Below are positions 25,117-33,061 of a stretch of DNA of 48,620 nt, in pieces (the first letter of the stretch is position 1; every line of letters begins with the position of its first letter). A program made the translations under genes and the position numbers. Origin of the DNA: Caryophanales bacterium (lineage in GTDB: Bacteria > Bacillota_I > Bacilli_A > RFN20 > CAG-826); the NCBI GenBank assembly GCA_016290145.1, contig JAEESX010000003.1, positions 1 through 48,620 of the forward strand. Direction: 5' to 3'. A model generated the notes under the pieces. That model saw nothing but the letters and a program-made list of their open reading frames with translations, did not search any database and had not been told where the DNA came from.

Positions 25117-25239
25117 AACTAAATCGATGTGGAAAAAATATTCCATCATTGAAGCAGCTGGCTGTCCATTATCTTCGGACCCTATAGTTTTGCGACCCCA
25201 AATCTCTTTAGGTGTGCCTTTGTATACGATGATTTAGTT
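25117..25239 (-). promoter_or_regulatory. Riboswitch leader: long-range helix and expression platform
   Basis: A perfect 9-bp inverted repeat (AACTAAATC at 25239-25231, GATTTAGTT at 25125-25117 on the minus strand) encloses the whole aptamer. Between the aptamer and its 3' arm lies a second hairpin, GATGGAA/TTCC-A-CATC (25147-25126). The 3' arm ends only 4 nt before the ribosome site AAGGGG (25112-25107). No U-tract follows, so control of translation is more likely than termination. Confidence 0.55.
25151..25221 (-). promoter_or_regulatory. Cyclic-di-GMP-I (GEMM) riboswitch aptamer
   Basis: P1 pairs AAGGCA with TGCTT. P2 is CCTAAA-GAGA-TTTGGGG, a hairpin capped by a GNRA tetraloop. The core continues GTCGCAAAACTATAGGG, then TCC...GGACAGCCAG. 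The order (P1, GNRA-capped P2, CGCAAAAC-TATAGGG, P3, AGCCAG) matches the class I c-di-GMP aptamer, where the P2 tetraloop docks in P3. It controls an operon of exported proteins and their signal peptidase, a known type of c-di-GMP target. Confidence 0.87.
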
Positions 25240-25247
25240 GTGTATAT

Positions 25248-25253
25248 ATTATA
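25248..25253 (-). promoter_or_regulatory. -10 box for the riboswitch operon
   Basis: TATAAT on the minus strand, giving a leader of about 140 nt. The -35 region is weak. Confidence 0.5.
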
Positions 25254-25304
25254 TAAACTTTTAAAAACGAGGAAATACTTTTTTCTTACATAGTAAGTAT
25301 ACGT

Positions 25305-25330
25305 AAAAATAAAAGCCCTCTAAAGAGGGC
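25305..25330 (-). terminator. Intrinsic terminator of the Ig-like lipoprotein gene
   Basis: On the minus strand GCCCTC-TTTA-GAGGGC is followed by TTTTATTTTTA. Confidence 0.9.
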
Positions 25331-25348
25331 CTACCTAAATTTTATTAA

Positions 25349-26212
25349 TTAATTTGTAATGAGCCTTAAATCAGAATTATATTTCGTGAATATTTCTTTC
25401 GCGTACAAAGGGCATTCTTGAACTCTAATGAATATAGGTTCCGCCATTCCGCTTGGACTACTAGAGAAATCATTTTGTTCAACTGTATAAGAAATGCTAC
25501 CATTTACAGGATAAATCTCTTGAGTGAAAGAAGAGAACGATATGTATTTATTCGGGAAAGATAATTCCAAGGTAGCAGTGTTATTTGTGCTTTTATTTGT
25601 TTGATAATAATAGCCACCAAATAATCCTGTTTTATATTCTCCCCAATAAAAGATGTTATAGCCAATGAGCATACAATCGTAACCACTTTGAGACCATGAT
25701 AATTTCGAAACAATTGTGCAAATGTTAGAGAAGGTATCATATTCGAAGGTCAAGTTGTAAATATAAGTGGTAGATGAATCAACTCTTGTACCTGCTTTTG
25801 CAAAGATATATAGAACATGTCCTTTATTATCGACTTCACCTTCGCCTTTTGAAGAGAATAAGCGATAAACTTCTGTGTTTGGTGCTGCGACATTAACTAA
25901 ACAAGTTAGTTTCACATCCTCGCTAATAGTTGCGGTAATGGTAATGTTAGTTTTTACATAATAAGCACTAACTAAACCAGCATCACTAACAGCGCAGTAA
26001 TCTGAATAATCACTAGACCAAGTGACATCAGAATATGCTTCACCATTTTTAGTGACTGATAATTGATACTCGTCACCAATAGTTAAATTAAGTTGGGTTT
26101 GATTCAACGCATAAGTGTCCTCTTTTGGTGTTGGATCAACATTTTGTCTTGTATTGGTGTTACAAGCTACCACCATAGGAAATAAAAGTATGATTAGTCC
26201 TAACTTTTTCAT
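25349..26212 (-). CDS. Lipoprotein with bacterial Ig-like (BIG2) domain
   Basis: The 287-residue protein begins with a lipoprotein signal MKKLGLIILLFPMVVAC (lipobox VVAC). Residues ~35-110 form a BIG2-type domain (LNQTQLNLTIGDEYQLSVTKNGEAYSDVTWSSD, AGLVSAYYVKTNITITATI). The C-terminal ~170 residues are beta-rich and aromatic (YIYNLTFEYDTFSNICTIVSKL) without a recognised family. It is anchored outside the cell and could bind polysaccharide or partner proteins. It is a single-gene unit between the riboswitch operon and a decayed gene. The start has no clear Shine-Dalgarno sequence. Confidence 0.78.
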   Translation of the reverse strand: MKKLGLIILLFPMVVACNTNTRQNVDPTPKEDTYALNQTQLNLTIGDEYQLSVTKNGEAYSDVTWSSDYSDYCAVSDAGLVSAYYVKTNITITATISEDVKLTCLVNVAAPNTEVYRLFSSKGEGEVDNKGHVLYIFAKAGTRVDSSTTYIYNLTFEYDTFSNICTIVSKLSWSQSGYDCMLIGYNIFYWGEYKTGLFGGYYYQTNKSTNNTATLELSFPNKYISFSSFTQEIYPVNGSISYTVEQNDFSSSPSGMAEPIFIRVQECPLYAKEIFTKYNSDLRLITN

Positions 26213-26279
26213 ATAAATGATTTTAATTTCTAGTGGTCATTATGTAAAGAAAGGTAGTAATTGTTTACTAATTTAAATA

Positions 26280-26301
26280 AAACAAAACCCCTTGATAGGG
26301 G
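26280..26301 (-). terminator. Intrinsic terminator after the decayed gene
   Basis: On the minus strand CCCC-TATCAA-GGGG is followed by TTTTGTTTT and preceded by an A-rich arm. It shows that a transcript once, or still, came from 26302 upward on the minus strand. Confidence 0.75.
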
Positions 26302-26329
26302 TATTTTGTAGTTGTCTAAACCAAACCAT

Positions 26330-26650
26330 TCATATTATTGCGTGACTTAGAGCATAAGGGAGCGGGCGAAACGAACTATTTTTGAGCATGGAGACAGGAC
26401 TCAGGTGGGCCGTATTACAAGCTGTCGATAAGCATTTGTTTAGGCTTAGAGGCAAAGCTCCACCACCATGTCGGCTATGATAATCCAAGACAATTTGATA
26501 ATTATCTGATGAATAGTTGTTGTCAGCAAAAGCAAAAGAAGAAATTCCAAAGAAACTATTAGTGATAATGGCAGCACCACTAACAGCAAATAGTAATGCT
26601 GATGTAGCGAATAATAGGGCTTTCTTTTTATGCTTAAAAACTTTATTGTT
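26330..26650 (-). pseudogene. Decayed secreted-protein gene or RNA gene with residual signal peptide
   Basis: An open frame of ~106 codons encodes a clear Sec signal (KHKKKALLFATSALLFAVSG and onward to FAFADNN), then an atypical tail ending at a TGA at 26330. There is no ATG, GTG or TTG between the upstream in-frame stop (26653-26651) and the signal peptide, so it cannot start normally; the ATG at 26691 is in another frame. The downstream half (26341-26460) is about 49% GC, unlike its surroundings. There GGGAGC and GCTCC can pair across ~95 nt, so that part may be a structured RNA or foreign insert instead. The rest of the 26213-26745 interval shows nothing further. Confidence 0.5.
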
Positions 26651-26745
26651 TTACCAATCGTGTACCTACAAAAATATGAATGAATCGACATTTATTTCTT
26701 TTTCTTTTCTTTACTCACACATAATGCATACAATTAATGTTGGCT

Positions 26746-27753
26746 ATGATAGAAGTTAAATCACTTACCAAAGTATTCCGTAAGCCTATTCGTGGAAGAG
26801 GCGTTTTAGGAATGCTTAAAACACTATTCTCCCGCAAGTATAAAGAAATACGAGCGGTCGATGATGTTTCTTTTGATATAGGTGAAGGCGAGATAGTTGG
26901 CTACATCGGTTCTAACGGTGCTGGTAAATCCACTACCATCAAAATGATGTGCGGTATCTTAACACCAACATCTGGCAAAGTATTAGTTAATGGAAGAGAG
27001 CCGTACGTCAAAAGAAAGGTTGTCGCCAAAGAGATTGGTGTTGTCTTTGGACAAAAGACACAATTATGGTGGGACATTCCTTTAATCGAATCTTTTAAAG
27101 TTCTTAAAGAAATCTATCAAGTTAGTGAAGAAGATTATAAATCTAGGATGGAATTCCTTTCTTCTGTTTTAGGTATTGATGAGTTTCTAACTCAACCAGT
27201 GAGAACTCTTTCCTTAGGGCAAAGAATGAGAGCCGATTTAGCAGCTTCAATGCTCCATAATCCCAAGATCTTATTCCTTGATGAACCTACGATTGGCATG
27301 GATGTTCTTGTTAAAGAAAAGATTAGGCAAGCAATCCATGCATTAAACGCTAAATATCACACCACTGTTGTTTTAACTACCCACGATATGGTGGATATTG
27401 AAAACCTCTGTTCCCGTATCATTATGATTGAAAAAGGTAAGATCATCTATGATGGTCCATTAGGAGACATTAAACATCGTTTTGGAAATATCAAGACATT
27501 AACATTAACAATTCCCGCCAATATCAATCCTCAAGAAGTGAAACCTTATTCTGAAGAAGTTGATTTAATCACCGAAAAAGATAAAGTCATGCTTAGGTTT
27601 GACGCTGATAAAGTTAAACTTGAGGATGTTGTTCAATATGCATTCTCTAATTATCAAGCAATAGATATGAAAATCTCTGACATCTCCATCGAAGATGTTG
27701 TGAAGAAAATCCTCGCCCAACAAGAGGAAGAAAAACATGCTAAAGAAATATAA
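26746..27753 (+). CDS. ABC transporter ATP-binding protein (ABC-2 type exporter)
   Basis: The ATG at 26746 (MIEVKSLTKVF) is preferred because a TACAAT box ends 11 nt upstream and the longer frame would begin inside the promoter. The 335-residue protein has Walker A GSNGAGKST (residues 55-63), the Q-loop near VVFGQKTQLWW, signature LSLGQRMRAD, Walker B ILFLDEPTIG and the H-loop TTHD. The insert RKPIRGRGVLGMLKTLFSRKYK before Walker A is typical of the COG4586-like ATPases that pair with two dedicated permeases. The next two genes are those permeases. The substrate is unknown. Confidence 0.92.
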   Translation: MIEVKSLTKVFRKPIRGRGVLGMLKTLFSRKYKEIRAVDDVSFDIGEGEIVGYIGSNGAGKSTTIKMMCGILTPTSGKVLVNGREPYVKRKVVAKEIGVVFGQKTQLWWDIPLIESFKVLKEIYQVSEEDYKSRMEFLSSVLGIDEFLTQPVRTLSLGQRMRADLAASMLHNPKILFLDEPTIGMDVLVKEKIRQAIHALNAKYHTTVVLTTHDMVDIENLCSRIIMIEKGKIIYDGPLGDIKHRFGNIKTLTLTIPANINPQEVKPYSEEVDLITEKDKVMLRFDADKVKLEDVVQYAFSNYQAIDMKISDISIEDVVKKILAQQEEEKHAKEI

Positions 27754-28570
27754 GCCGTTCCTTCGCGCATCAGCGATGGATTTAATGGCGTATAAATTCA
27801 ACATATTAATCTGGGTGATTGTCACTATTTTTGAAGTGGTATGTCTTATTTTCCTTTGGCTAGCTGTTTATAGCAGTAGCGAAGGGGGCATGGATGCTTC
27901 AATTAATGGATTTACGTATAAAGAGATGATTGCCTATGTTGTTTTAACAACTGTTTTTGGCTTTGTCACTTTTAACAACGATACGATGTGGCACATCAAC
28001 CAAGATATTATCAAAGGAACAATTGGCAACTATGTTATTAAACCTATTTCCTATAGAGGAAAGTTTGTAGCGTCTAATCTTGGTTCATTCCTAATGATGG
28101 GATTATTGTTTGGACTACCTCTTTATGGAATAAGCCTCGGTGTACTAATAGGTATTGGATTCTTACCCATTGTTTCTGTTTGGGATTTCATCGCACATAT
28201 TGGACTATTTTTAGTTTCAAGTGTACTTGCCTGTTTATTAAATGACACAATTGCATATCTATTTGGGATTCTATGTTTCTATACATCTTCTGCTTGGGGA
28301 CTTAATTCATTAAAAACCACAGTTATTTCATTCTTATCTGGTGCACTGCTCCCATTAGCGTTCTTCTCACCTATATTTAGAGATATCGTTGGATATATGC
28401 CATTCGCAGGAATGAGCCAAAACCCAATTCTCATATTGATGATGAAATATGATTATTGGCAATCACTAAAAGTGATATTAATCTCTCTAGCGTGGTTAAT
28501 CATTCTAGAACTATTTGTTAAATTGCTCTTCTCTCATGCGATTAAGAAAGTGACAGTACAAGGTGGATAG
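27737..28570 (+). CDS. ABC-2 family permease subunit 1
   Basis: The 277-residue protein has six membrane segments and the layout of the COG4587-like permease family: N-terminal LRASAMDLMAYKFNILIWV, central TMWHINQDIIKGTIGNYVIKPISYRGKFVASN, and C-terminal PLAFFSPIFRDIVGYMPFAGMSQNPILI. It overlaps the ATPase gene by 17 nt and its GAGG ribosome site lies within that gene, so translation is coupled. It forms half of the membrane channel of the exporter. Confidence 0.88.
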   Translation: MLKKYKPFLRASAMDLMAYKFNILIWVIVTIFEVVCLIFLWLAVYSSSEGGMDASINGFTYKEMIAYVVLTTVFGFVTFNNDTMWHINQDIIKGTIGNYVIKPISYRGKFVASNLGSFLMMGLLFGLPLYGISLGVLIGIGFLPIVSVWDFIAHIGLFLVSSVLACLLNDTIAYLFGILCFYTSSAWGLNSLKTTVISFLSGALLPLAFFSPIFRDIVGYMPFAGMSQNPILILMMKYDYWQSLKVILISLAWLIILELFVKLLFSHAIKKVTVQGG

Positions 28571-28571
28571 T

Positions 28572-29363
28572 ATGCATTACGTTAAGTTATATTTCACTTG
28601 TATTAAAAGAAGTATTATCTCGAGACTAGAGTATAAGAAAGATACAATCATCTCGATCCTTTCATTCTTGTTTTCTAATGCTTGCTCGCTTTGTTCAATA
28701 TATTTTATATTGCAAGCGATTCCATCCTTGAAAGGTTATTCCATTGCAGAAGTAGGATTCTTCTATGGTTTTTCCATGCTTCCAATCGCACTTGATCATT
28801 TATTCAGCGATGAATTCTGGTTAGTTGCTTACCGTCGTGTACAACTCGGTGATATGGATATGCATTTCTTAAGACCGGTGCCCGTCATTTTCCAAATGTT
28901 TGCGGAAACATTCCAGCCAGATGGATTTGGCGAAGTTATCGTTGGTGTCACAATGATGATTGTGTGCGGAATTAACTTAGAAGCTACTATTACATTTGGT
29001 GCGGTGTTTGTTCTAATTATCGGCGCTATATTTGGAGCGGTGATTATCACTTCATTTAAGATTATCTTCTCCTCATTAGCATTTATCTTTAAACGCAGCG
29101 GACCACTTCTCCAAATTATTTATAATTTCACTAGCTATGCGAAATATCCAATTTCCATCTATCCAAAATTCATTCGCATTATATTGATATTTGTATTACC
29201 TTTCGGTTTATTTGTTTCCTTACCAATTAACACATTGCTTTACGGTTCCTATAATCCATATTTATTGAGCTTATGGATTGCGGGTGTCGCCATTATTTTC
29301 TTTGCTCTATCAGTGTTCATTTGGACAAGATGTGAAAAACGTTACGAATCAACAGGTTCATAA
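28572..29363 (+). CDS. ABC-2 family permease subunit 2
   Basis: The ATG at 28572 is one base after the stop of the previous gene, with AGGTGG across that stop codon. The 263-residue protein has six hydrophobic segments. Its sequence DMDMHFLRPVPVIFQMFAETFQPDGFGEVIVG and FTSYAKYPISIYPKFIRIILIFVLPFGL is typical of COG3694-like permeases, the usual partner of the preceding type. The three genes form one exporter with an unassigned substrate. Confidence 0.88.
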   Translation: MHYVKLYFTCIKRSIISRLEYKKDTIISILSFLFSNACSLCSIYFILQAIPSLKGYSIAEVGFFYGFSMLPIALDHLFSDEFWLVAYRRVQLGDMDMHFLRPVPVIFQMFAETFQPDGFGEVIVGVTMMIVCGINLEATITFGAVFVLIIGAIFGAVIITSFKIIFSSLAFIFKRSGPLLQIIYNFTSYAKYPISIYPKFIRIILIFVLPFGLFVSLPINTLLYGSYNPYLLSLWIAGVAIIFFALSVFIWTRCEKRYESTGS

Positions 29364-29382
29364 GATTTTATAAATTAAAAAA

Positions 29383-29407
29383 AGCCGCCACTACTGACGG
29401 CTCTTTA
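29383..29407. terminator. Bidirectional terminator between ABC operon and tRNA
   Basis: GCCG-C-CA / TG-A-CGGC forms an interrupted stem flanked by A7 on the left and CTTT on the right; on the minus strand it ends in T7 and can stop the tRNA transcript. Confidence 0.7.
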
Positions 29408-29471
29408 TAGAATAAGTCGTTTCAACCAAATCACGATAAGTGACCTTGGGCGACGACATTAATAAACAATT

Positions 29472-29547
29472 TGGTGGATCTAATCGGGATCGAACCGACG
29501 ACCTCATCGTTGCGAACGATGCGCTCTCCCAACTGAGCTACAGACCC
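29472..29547 (-). tRNA. tRNA-Ala (anticodon CGC)
   Basis: The 76-nt cloverleaf is complete. The acceptor GGGTCTG pairs with TAGATCC, D-arm GCTC...GAGC, anticodon stem CATCG/CGATG around TTCGCAA (anticodon CGC at 29514-29512), T-arm with GGTTCGATCC, and an encoded ACCA end. The G3-U70 wobble, the main alanine identity element, is present. A CGC anticodon reads only GCG and must supplement a TGC isoacceptor encoded elsewhere. Confidence 0.95.
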
Positions 29548-29629
29548 ATGCTTGTATTATCTTATATATCTTTTTTAAAAATATCAAACTTTTATCATGT
29601 CAATACTGATAATCATTTAATATTCTTCA

Positions 29630-29635
29630 TATAAT
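29630..29635 (+). promoter_or_regulatory. -10 box of an apparently leaderless gene (Y-family polymerase)
   Basis: TATAAT ends 6 nt before the ATG at 29642; initiation would fall on the start codon. No Shine-Dalgarno site and no LexA-type box were seen. Confidence 0.6.
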
Positions 29636-29641
29636 AATGCT

Positions 29642-30889
29642 ATGCCGAATAGAACAATCGCTGTTATTGACTTAAAAGCCTTTTACTCATTCGTAGAATG
29701 CGTAGATCGTGGTCTTGATGCATGGACCACTCCTTTAGTCGTTGCAGACAAGGACAGAGGTAAAAACACAATTGTTTTAAGTGTATCCCCTTTTTTAAAG
29801 GAAAGAGGAGTTCCATCTAGATTAAGAATTAGAGACTTACCTAAGGGTTATGACTATGTTTATGCTGTCCCAAGAATGGAAAGATACATTGAGAAATCCG
29901 CTGAGGTAGTCAGAATCATGATGGATTATGTCAGCGAAGAAGATATTCACGTCTATTCCATCGATGAAGCCTTCTTGGATATTACAAGTTACCTTAACTA
30001 CTACAAAATGACTCCACTTCAATTAGTGAGTAAGATTATCCAAACAATTAAAGAGAGAACAGGGCTTCAAGCCACAGCTGGTATTGGAGAAAACTTCTTC
30101 TTATCAAAAGTGGCCTTAGATATATATGCAAAACATGAAAAAAATGGCATTGCAACCATGCGCCAAAAGGACGTAAAAACCAAGTTATGGACTATCTCTC
30201 CACTTAGCAAAATTTGGGGAATTGGTGAGAGAACTGCGGTGAAATTGAACTCTTTAGGCATATATAATGTCGGTGATTTAGCAAATGCTGATAAAGATTT
30301 CATCCACAGTCATTTCGGAATTATGGGTGATCAACTCATTGCCCACGCAAATGGAATTGATGAATCAGACATTCATGAAGTCTATGTTCCAAAAAGTACG
30401 AGTTTATCCCTAGGCCAGGTTCTATTCAAGGATTATAAGAGCGATGAGGCCACTACTATTATTAGAGAAATGTGTGATGATTTATCGCAAAGACTTAGAA
30501 GTGAAGGCAAGCAATGCGAATTAGTGTCTTTGTATATTGGCTATTCCAAAGAAACTATGGGTGGTTTCTCTAGACAAATGTCTTTGCTACATCCAACCGA
30601 TGATACAGAAGAATTATTCAATGCTTTAATGGAAATCAAACATAGATTTATTCAAGATTTGCCAATTCGAAGAATTGGAATCAATTTTGGAAAGCTCTCC
30701 AACGGTGGATTCAAGCAAATTGATATGTTTGGAGATGCTAAAAAAGAAAAAGACAATCATGACTTATTTAAAGCAATGGATAAGTTAAAAGATAAATATG
30801 GAAAGAATATATTGTTACGTGCTAGCGCATTAACTGAAGGCAGCACCGCAATAGAAAGACACAATCAGATTGGAGGGCATAGGAAATGA
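29642..30889 (+). CDS. Y-family (UmuC/DinB-type) translesion DNA polymerase
   Basis: The 415-residue protein has the first catalytic Asp in VIDLKAFYSFVE (residue 10) and the palm motif VYSIDEAFLDIT. The helix-hairpin-helix region is IWGIGERTAVKLNSLGI, and the C-terminal little-finger domain follows. FYSFVE and the ADKDRGKNTIVLSVSPFLKERGV stretch resemble Bacillus YqjW/UvrX more than DinB. It copies damaged templates with low fidelity. The next gene overlaps by 4 nt and encodes a YolD-like protein, the usual partner of this branch. Confidence 0.93.
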   Translation: MPNRTIAVIDLKAFYSFVECVDRGLDAWTTPLVVADKDRGKNTIVLSVSPFLKERGVPSRLRIRDLPKGYDYVYAVPRMERYIEKSAEVVRIMMDYVSEEDIHVYSIDEAFLDITSYLNYYKMTPLQLVSKIIQTIKERTGLQATAGIGENFFLSKVALDIYAKHEKNGIATMRQKDVKTKLWTISPLSKIWGIGERTAVKLNSLGIYNVGDLANADKDFIHSHFGIMGDQLIAHANGIDESDIHEVYVPKSTSLSLGQVLFKDYKSDEATTIIREMCDDLSQRLRSEGKQCELVSLYIGYSKETMGGFSRQMSLLHPTDDTEELFNALMEIKHRFIQDLPIRRIGINFGKLSNGGFKQIDMFGDAKKEKDNHDLFKAMDKLKDKYGKNILLRASALTEGSTAIERHNQIGGHRK

Positions 30890-31191
30890 GCGATCGCGGA
30901 ATGAAGAAGTGGGCGCCATACAAAACCCTCGAAGATCAATGGTCTACGTTAGATAGACTTTATAAGAGTGAAGAAAAAGTAGAAAAACCACTTATCAGTA
31001 ACGAAGTTGCTGAAGAGATAAATGAGAAACTTGTGAATTATCAAGGACAAGAACTTGAATTCTATTACTATAAGAACGGAAGAATTCTAAAAGAAAAAAG
31101 CACGATTAAGAAAATCGATGCTTTTAACAGAAAATTGATTTTAGATAATACTTGTATTATCTATCTCAAAGACTTAGTAGGACTTAAATAG
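30886..31191 (+). CDS. YolD-like protein, partner of the Y-family polymerase
   Basis: The 101-residue protein opens with SDRGMKKWAPYKTLEDQW, the common start of YolD-like proteins (RGxxKWxPF). The C-terminal half is beta-rich (ELEFYYYKNGRILKEKSTIKKIDAFNRKLILD). The ATG overlaps the polymerase stop (ATGA), with GGAGGGCATAGGA upstream. YolD-like proteins are coupled to UmuC-type polymerases in Bacillus and may act like UmuD. The gene ends in an 8-nt tail-to-tail overlap with the aminopeptidase gene. Confidence 0.85.
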   Translation: MSDRGMKKWAPYKTLEDQWSTLDRLYKSEEKVEKPLISNEVAEEINEKLVNYQGQELEFYYYKNGRILKEKSTIKKIDAFNRKLILDNTCIIYLKDLVGLK

Positions 31192-32404
31192 CCCATTCGC
31201 CATCTTTAAAGATTTGATGTTTGTTGCCTTTGGCATCAACACCCACGATATCTAAATCTTTAGTACCCACCATGAAGTCAACGTGGATCATAGAATCGTT
31301 GATACCTTTTGCTTTGGCTTCTTCAGTTGTTAGATTCACATCTAATAATTCTTTGAATCCAATGCCTAATGCGACGTGGCAAGCTGCGTTTTCATCATAA
31401 AGGGTGTTATAAAATAACAAACCACTTAAATTGATTGGAGATGTATATGGAACTAATGCTACTTCACCTAATTGAGCAGCACCTTCATCCATAGACACCA
31501 TATGTTCTAATAATTTTTGGTTCTTTCTAGCGTGAACTTCAGAAACTTTACCGTTCTTGAATGTAATAGAGAAGTCTTCAATGAGTTCGCCGTTATAGCT
31601 TAATGGTTTGGAAGCCACTAATGTGCCTTCGCATCTTCCAGCATATGGAGTTGTGAAAACTTCTTCTGTAGGAATGTTAGGATTGAATTCGCCTTTGTTA
31701 GGTGCGGTTTCAACACCAGCGCCCCAACTGATACCAGGAATTAATTCAACTTCAAAGTCTGTACCATTACTGGCTTTGTAATATAACTTACGTAAATCTA
31801 AAGATTTAAGTTTGTCTCTTTGTTTGATTAAGAAGGCATTATGTTCTTCCCAGTTTTTAACTGCATCATTGCCATCAACACGTGATGTTGAAAGAATGGC
31901 TTGCCATAATTTTTCAATTGCTTCTTCTTCAGAAACATCTGGGAACATCTTCTTGGCCCAAGCTTTTCCAGGAACACCAGCGATACACCATTTGTATTTA
32001 CCGTCTGCGGCTTCGCGATATTTCTTGAACTTTGGATATCTCTTTGCCATTACTTTAGCGATTTTAGCCTGATTGACGCCCTTTAAACCATCTGGGTCTT
32101 CAGATATAAGATAGACCATAGTTGGGAGCTTCTTAGCCATGTATTTGTATCTTGCTAAAGAGTATGGTGTTAGCTTTGCTAATTCACCAACAGTTGCATA
32201 CTTATAATGGAGTCTTCCTAATTGTTCATAGTCAAATCTAACTTCAACAAATTTAGCACCTGCTTTATAACATTCTTCTGCAACCATATATACGAATTCT
32301 GGTTGATCTAAATCCGCATTAATCCAAACTTCATCACCTTTATTGACGTGTGCACCAATTCTAGCGATGAGTCTGGCATAATCTCTTAATAATTTTTCTT
32401 CCAT
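31184..32404 (-). CDS. M29-family aminopeptidase (AmpS/PepS-like)
   Basis: The 406-residue protein has no signal peptide and matches family length (~400-415). Metal-ligand regions are present: PNIPTEEVFTTP (Glu), MDEGAAQLGEVALVP (Glu) and ACHVALGIGF (His), with DSMIHVDFMVGT at the end (His, Asp). M29 enzymes are cobalt- or zinc-dependent cytoplasmic aminopeptidases of broad specificity for peptide turnover. CGAGGT precedes the start. It overlaps the yolD-like gene by 8 nt at the 3' end, without a terminator between them. Confidence 0.93.
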   Translation of the reverse strand: MEEKLLRDYARLIARIGAHVNKGDEVWINADLDQPEFVYMVAEECYKAGAKFVEVRFDYEQLGRLHYKYATVGELAKLTPYSLARYKYMAKKLPTMVYLISEDPDGLKGVNQAKIAKVMAKRYPKFKKYREAADGKYKWCIAGVPGKAWAKKMFPDVSEEEAIEKLWQAILSTSRVDGNDAVKNWEEHNAFLIKQRDKLKSLDLRKLYYKASNGTDFEVELIPGISWGAGVETAPNKGEFNPNIPTEEVFTTPYAGRCEGTLVASKPLSYNGELIEDFSITFKNGKVSEVHARKNQKLLEHMVSMDEGAAQLGEVALVPYTSPINLSGLLFYNTLYDENAACHVALGIGFKELLDVNLTTEEAKAKGINDSMIHVDFMVGTKDLDIVGVDAKGNKHQIFKDGEWAI

Positions 32405-32439
32405 ATTTTTTACCTCGTTGCTATTTGTTTTATTTATTT

Positions 32440-32445
32440 TATAAT
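32440..32445 (+). promoter_or_regulatory. -10 box for the 193-aa membrane protein gene
   Basis: TATAAT with GGAGG 8 nt before the ATG at 32464; the leader is about 12 nt. Confidence 0.55.
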
Positions 32446-32463
32446 AACCGCGGAGGATATGTT

Positions 32464-33045
32464 ATGAATACTATTCTAGAAAAGTACAAATGGATTAGAT
32501 ATGCATTAGGCGCATTCATCATTGCGTTAGGCATTTTAATTATTGTTCTTGCATGCTTAAATTTAGGCAAGTTACAAGATGTCATTAACATTGTTATTGC
32601 TAGTTCTTTATTAGTGTTAGGTCTAGTTTGTTTGATTGTCACAATCTTCTCTGAAACACATAAAGGCTTTACGATGTCATTATTAATAAGCGCAGCAATC
32701 ATTGCAGCGGGCATTATCTTATTAATTGCTAGATTTGGAATCGGTTTTGCTATTCCAAATATACTTTTAGTATATATTATCTCAGTATTTACATTAGTCT
32801 TTGGTACTGCTTGCTTATTCAAATTAGTTTCTTTAATTGTTTATAAAGAAAAGAAGATGCTCATTGTCGTTATGGCAATTGTTGCTGTAGCTGCGATTAC
32901 ATTAGGTATCTTAGGTATTGTCTTTGCGCCTAAACTCGATGGCTTAATTGTTGCTTCATTTGTTATCTTAGGTATCTTGGTGTTAGTTACCGGTATCTTA
33001 ATGATTGTTTTTGCAGCATTAAACGATAAGAAAAAATCTGCATAA
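32464..33045 (+). CDS. Six-helix membrane protein, unknown function
   Basis: The start at 32464 (MNTILEKYKWIRYALG) follows GGAGG. The 193-residue protein has six hydrophobic segments in three pairs, with short loops and a KKKSA tail, similar in topology to HdeD/DUF308-type proteins (repeated ALG-xx-IIxxG helices such as FIIALGILIIV and FVILGILVLVTGILMIV). The internal similarity suggests duplicated hairpins. No function can be given. The gene is divergent from the aminopeptidase and convergent with secG. Confidence 0.7.
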   Translation: MNTILEKYKWIRYALGAFIIALGILIIVLACLNLGKLQDVINIVIASSLLVLGLVCLIVTIFSETHKGFTMSLLISAAIIAAGIILLIARFGIGFAIPNILLVYIISVFTLVFGTACLFKLVSLIVYKEKKMLIVVMAIVAVAAITLGILGIVFAPKLDGLIVASFVILGILVLVTGILMIVFAALNDKKKSA

Positions 33046-33061
33046 TTATTATTTTAATAAT

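Noticed and set aside
26341-26460. tmRNA, SRP RNA, 6S RNA or a second c-di-GMP riboswitch
   Set aside because: No T-arm or tag frame, no GGAAG SRP loop, no 6S bubble recognised, and the GCAAAGC on the plus strand is not followed by the conserved riboswitch core.
26446-26691. Minus-strand frame of 81 codons starting with ATG at 26691
   Set aside because: It runs out of frame with the clear signal peptide encoded here and is a Leu/Thr-rich artefact; the signal-peptide frame is the meaningful one.
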